In this document: in pieces, positions 5,185 to 5,688 of the stretch
How positions within the stretch are numbered: the first letter of the stretch is position 1
Layout: each line of letters opens with the position of its first letter
Source: an uncultured Granulosicoccaceae bacterium
Lineage (GTDB): Bacteria; Pseudomonadota; Gammaproteobacteria; JABXHR01
Direction: 5' to 3'
NCBI GenBank assembly: GCA_937921805.1
Contig: CAKZUS010000056.1
Location: 1 to 5,688 of the forward strand
Length of the DNA: 5,688 nt
Program-made: the position numbers and the translations under genes
Notes under the pieces: generated by a model
The model's database searches: none
Told to the model about the DNA's origin: nothing
What the model saw: the letters and a program-made list of their open reading frames with translations, nothing else

Positions 5185-5688
5185 ATGTCAGACTCTTTGC
5201 TGCGCACCCCGCTCCATGCGCTTCACCTTGACTTGGGAGCCAAGCTCGTCGAATTCGCAGGCTATGCGATGCCGGTACAATACCCCCTAGGGATCAAGTC
5301 AGAACACTTGCACACCCGCAGTCAAGCCGGTCTGTTCGACGTCTCGCACATGGGGCAAGTGCGCATCAGCGGCGATACGGCCGCGCAAGACTTCGAAGCC
5401 CTCACGCCGACGGATATTGTCAATATTGCTCCGATGACGCAGCGCTACGCCGTCTTCACCAACGACGAGGGCGGCATTCTCGATGATCTCATGGTCAGCA
5501 ATGCGGGAGATTCTCTGTTTGTCGTTGTCAATGCCGGCTGCAAAGCACAAGACCTCGCGCTCATGCAAGCCGCCCTGCCTCGCTGCGAAGTCGAGCTGAT
5601 CGAAGATCGGGCGCTACTGGCCCTGCAAGGCCCACTCGCCGTCGATGTACTCGCCCGTTTTGCCCCCGACTGCCTCGCGATGCGCTTT
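5185..5688 (+). CDS. gcvT: Glycine cleavage system aminomethyltransferase (T protein), 5' part, runs off window
   Basis: The first 168 codons of GcvT are present; the gene continues past the window. GcvT takes the methylamine group carried on lipoylated H protein and passes the methylene to tetrahydrofolate, releasing ammonia, in the cytoplasmic glycine cleavage complex. Visible signatures are LVEFAGYAMPVQYP (21-34), GLFDVSHMGQVRISG (49-63), YAVFTNDEGGILDDLMV (88-104) and LLALQGP. Asp100/Asp101 in GGILDD match the region of the catalytic Asp known in this family. ATG 5185 fits the family N-terminus (LLRTPLHALHLDLGAKLVEFAGY). Only a weak GGA (5176-5178) precedes it as a ribosome site. gcvH and gcvP would be expected downstream, outside the window. 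The upstream XRE/cupin gene is a candidate regulator. The reading frame shows no break. Confidence 0.95.
   Translation, partial: MSDSLLRTPLHALHLDLGAKLVEFAGYAMPVQYPLGIKSEHLHTRSQAGLFDVSHMGQVRISGDTAAQDFEALTPTDIVNIAPMTQRYAVFTNDEGGILDDLMVSNAGDSLFVVVNAGCKAQDLALMQAALPRCEVELIEDRALLALQGPLAVDVLARFAPDCLAMRF

Noticed and set aside
5299..5568. Open frame antisense to gcvT
   Set aside because: It is a shadow of the gcvT frame with no recognisable protein features.

Overview
The window reads as a chromosomal segment of a Gram-negative proteobacterium, most likely a gammaproteobacterium. The clues are two channels of the E. coli YnaI type, a cytochrome bd subunit II homologue, a DUF3179 protein with a signal peptide, and the start of a gcvT gene preceded by an XRE/cupin regulator. 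I see no plasmid, phage or transposon genes, no tRNA or rRNA, and no CRISPR array. Species and genus cannot be fixed from the sequence alone.

Left part (1-2396): two near-identical mechanosensitive channel genes lie in tandem on the + strand, about 90% identical in protein by hand alignment. The duplicated unit is larger than the gene. It carries 17 nt of upstream sequence and about 51 nt of downstream sequence, and that downstream sequence is the 3' end of the convergent DUF3179 gene. The spacer between the channels (1142-1192, - strand) is therefore a decayed tail of a second DUF3179 copy with an internal stop. This gives a readable history: a channel gene plus the end of its convergent neighbour was duplicated, and only the inner neighbour stayed intact.

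Middle part (2346-4308, - strand): a probable two-gene operon runs from a cytochrome bd subunit II (CydB/CioB-like) membrane protein to a DUF3179 protein with a signal peptide and a CPLCG motif. The DUF3179 stop overlaps the stop of the second channel gene by 4 nt. No subunit I gene (cydA) lies beside the subunit II gene, and two acidic residues that line the E. coli CydB proton path appear to be replaced (S25, L53). It may therefore not be half of an ordinary oxidase.

Right part (4309-5688, + strand): an 83-nt divergent promoter region separates the bd-like gene from an XRE-family regulator with a C-terminal cupin domain. A 181-nt intergenic region follows, with a GC-rich repeat cluster and then an AT-rich probable promoter region. 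The window ends inside gcvT, the aminomethyltransferase of the glycine cleavage system. The XRE/cupin protein is a reasonable candidate regulator of gcvT, of the divergent operon, or of both. An 8-mer, ACTATATT, occurs in both control regions but could simply reflect two -10 boxes.
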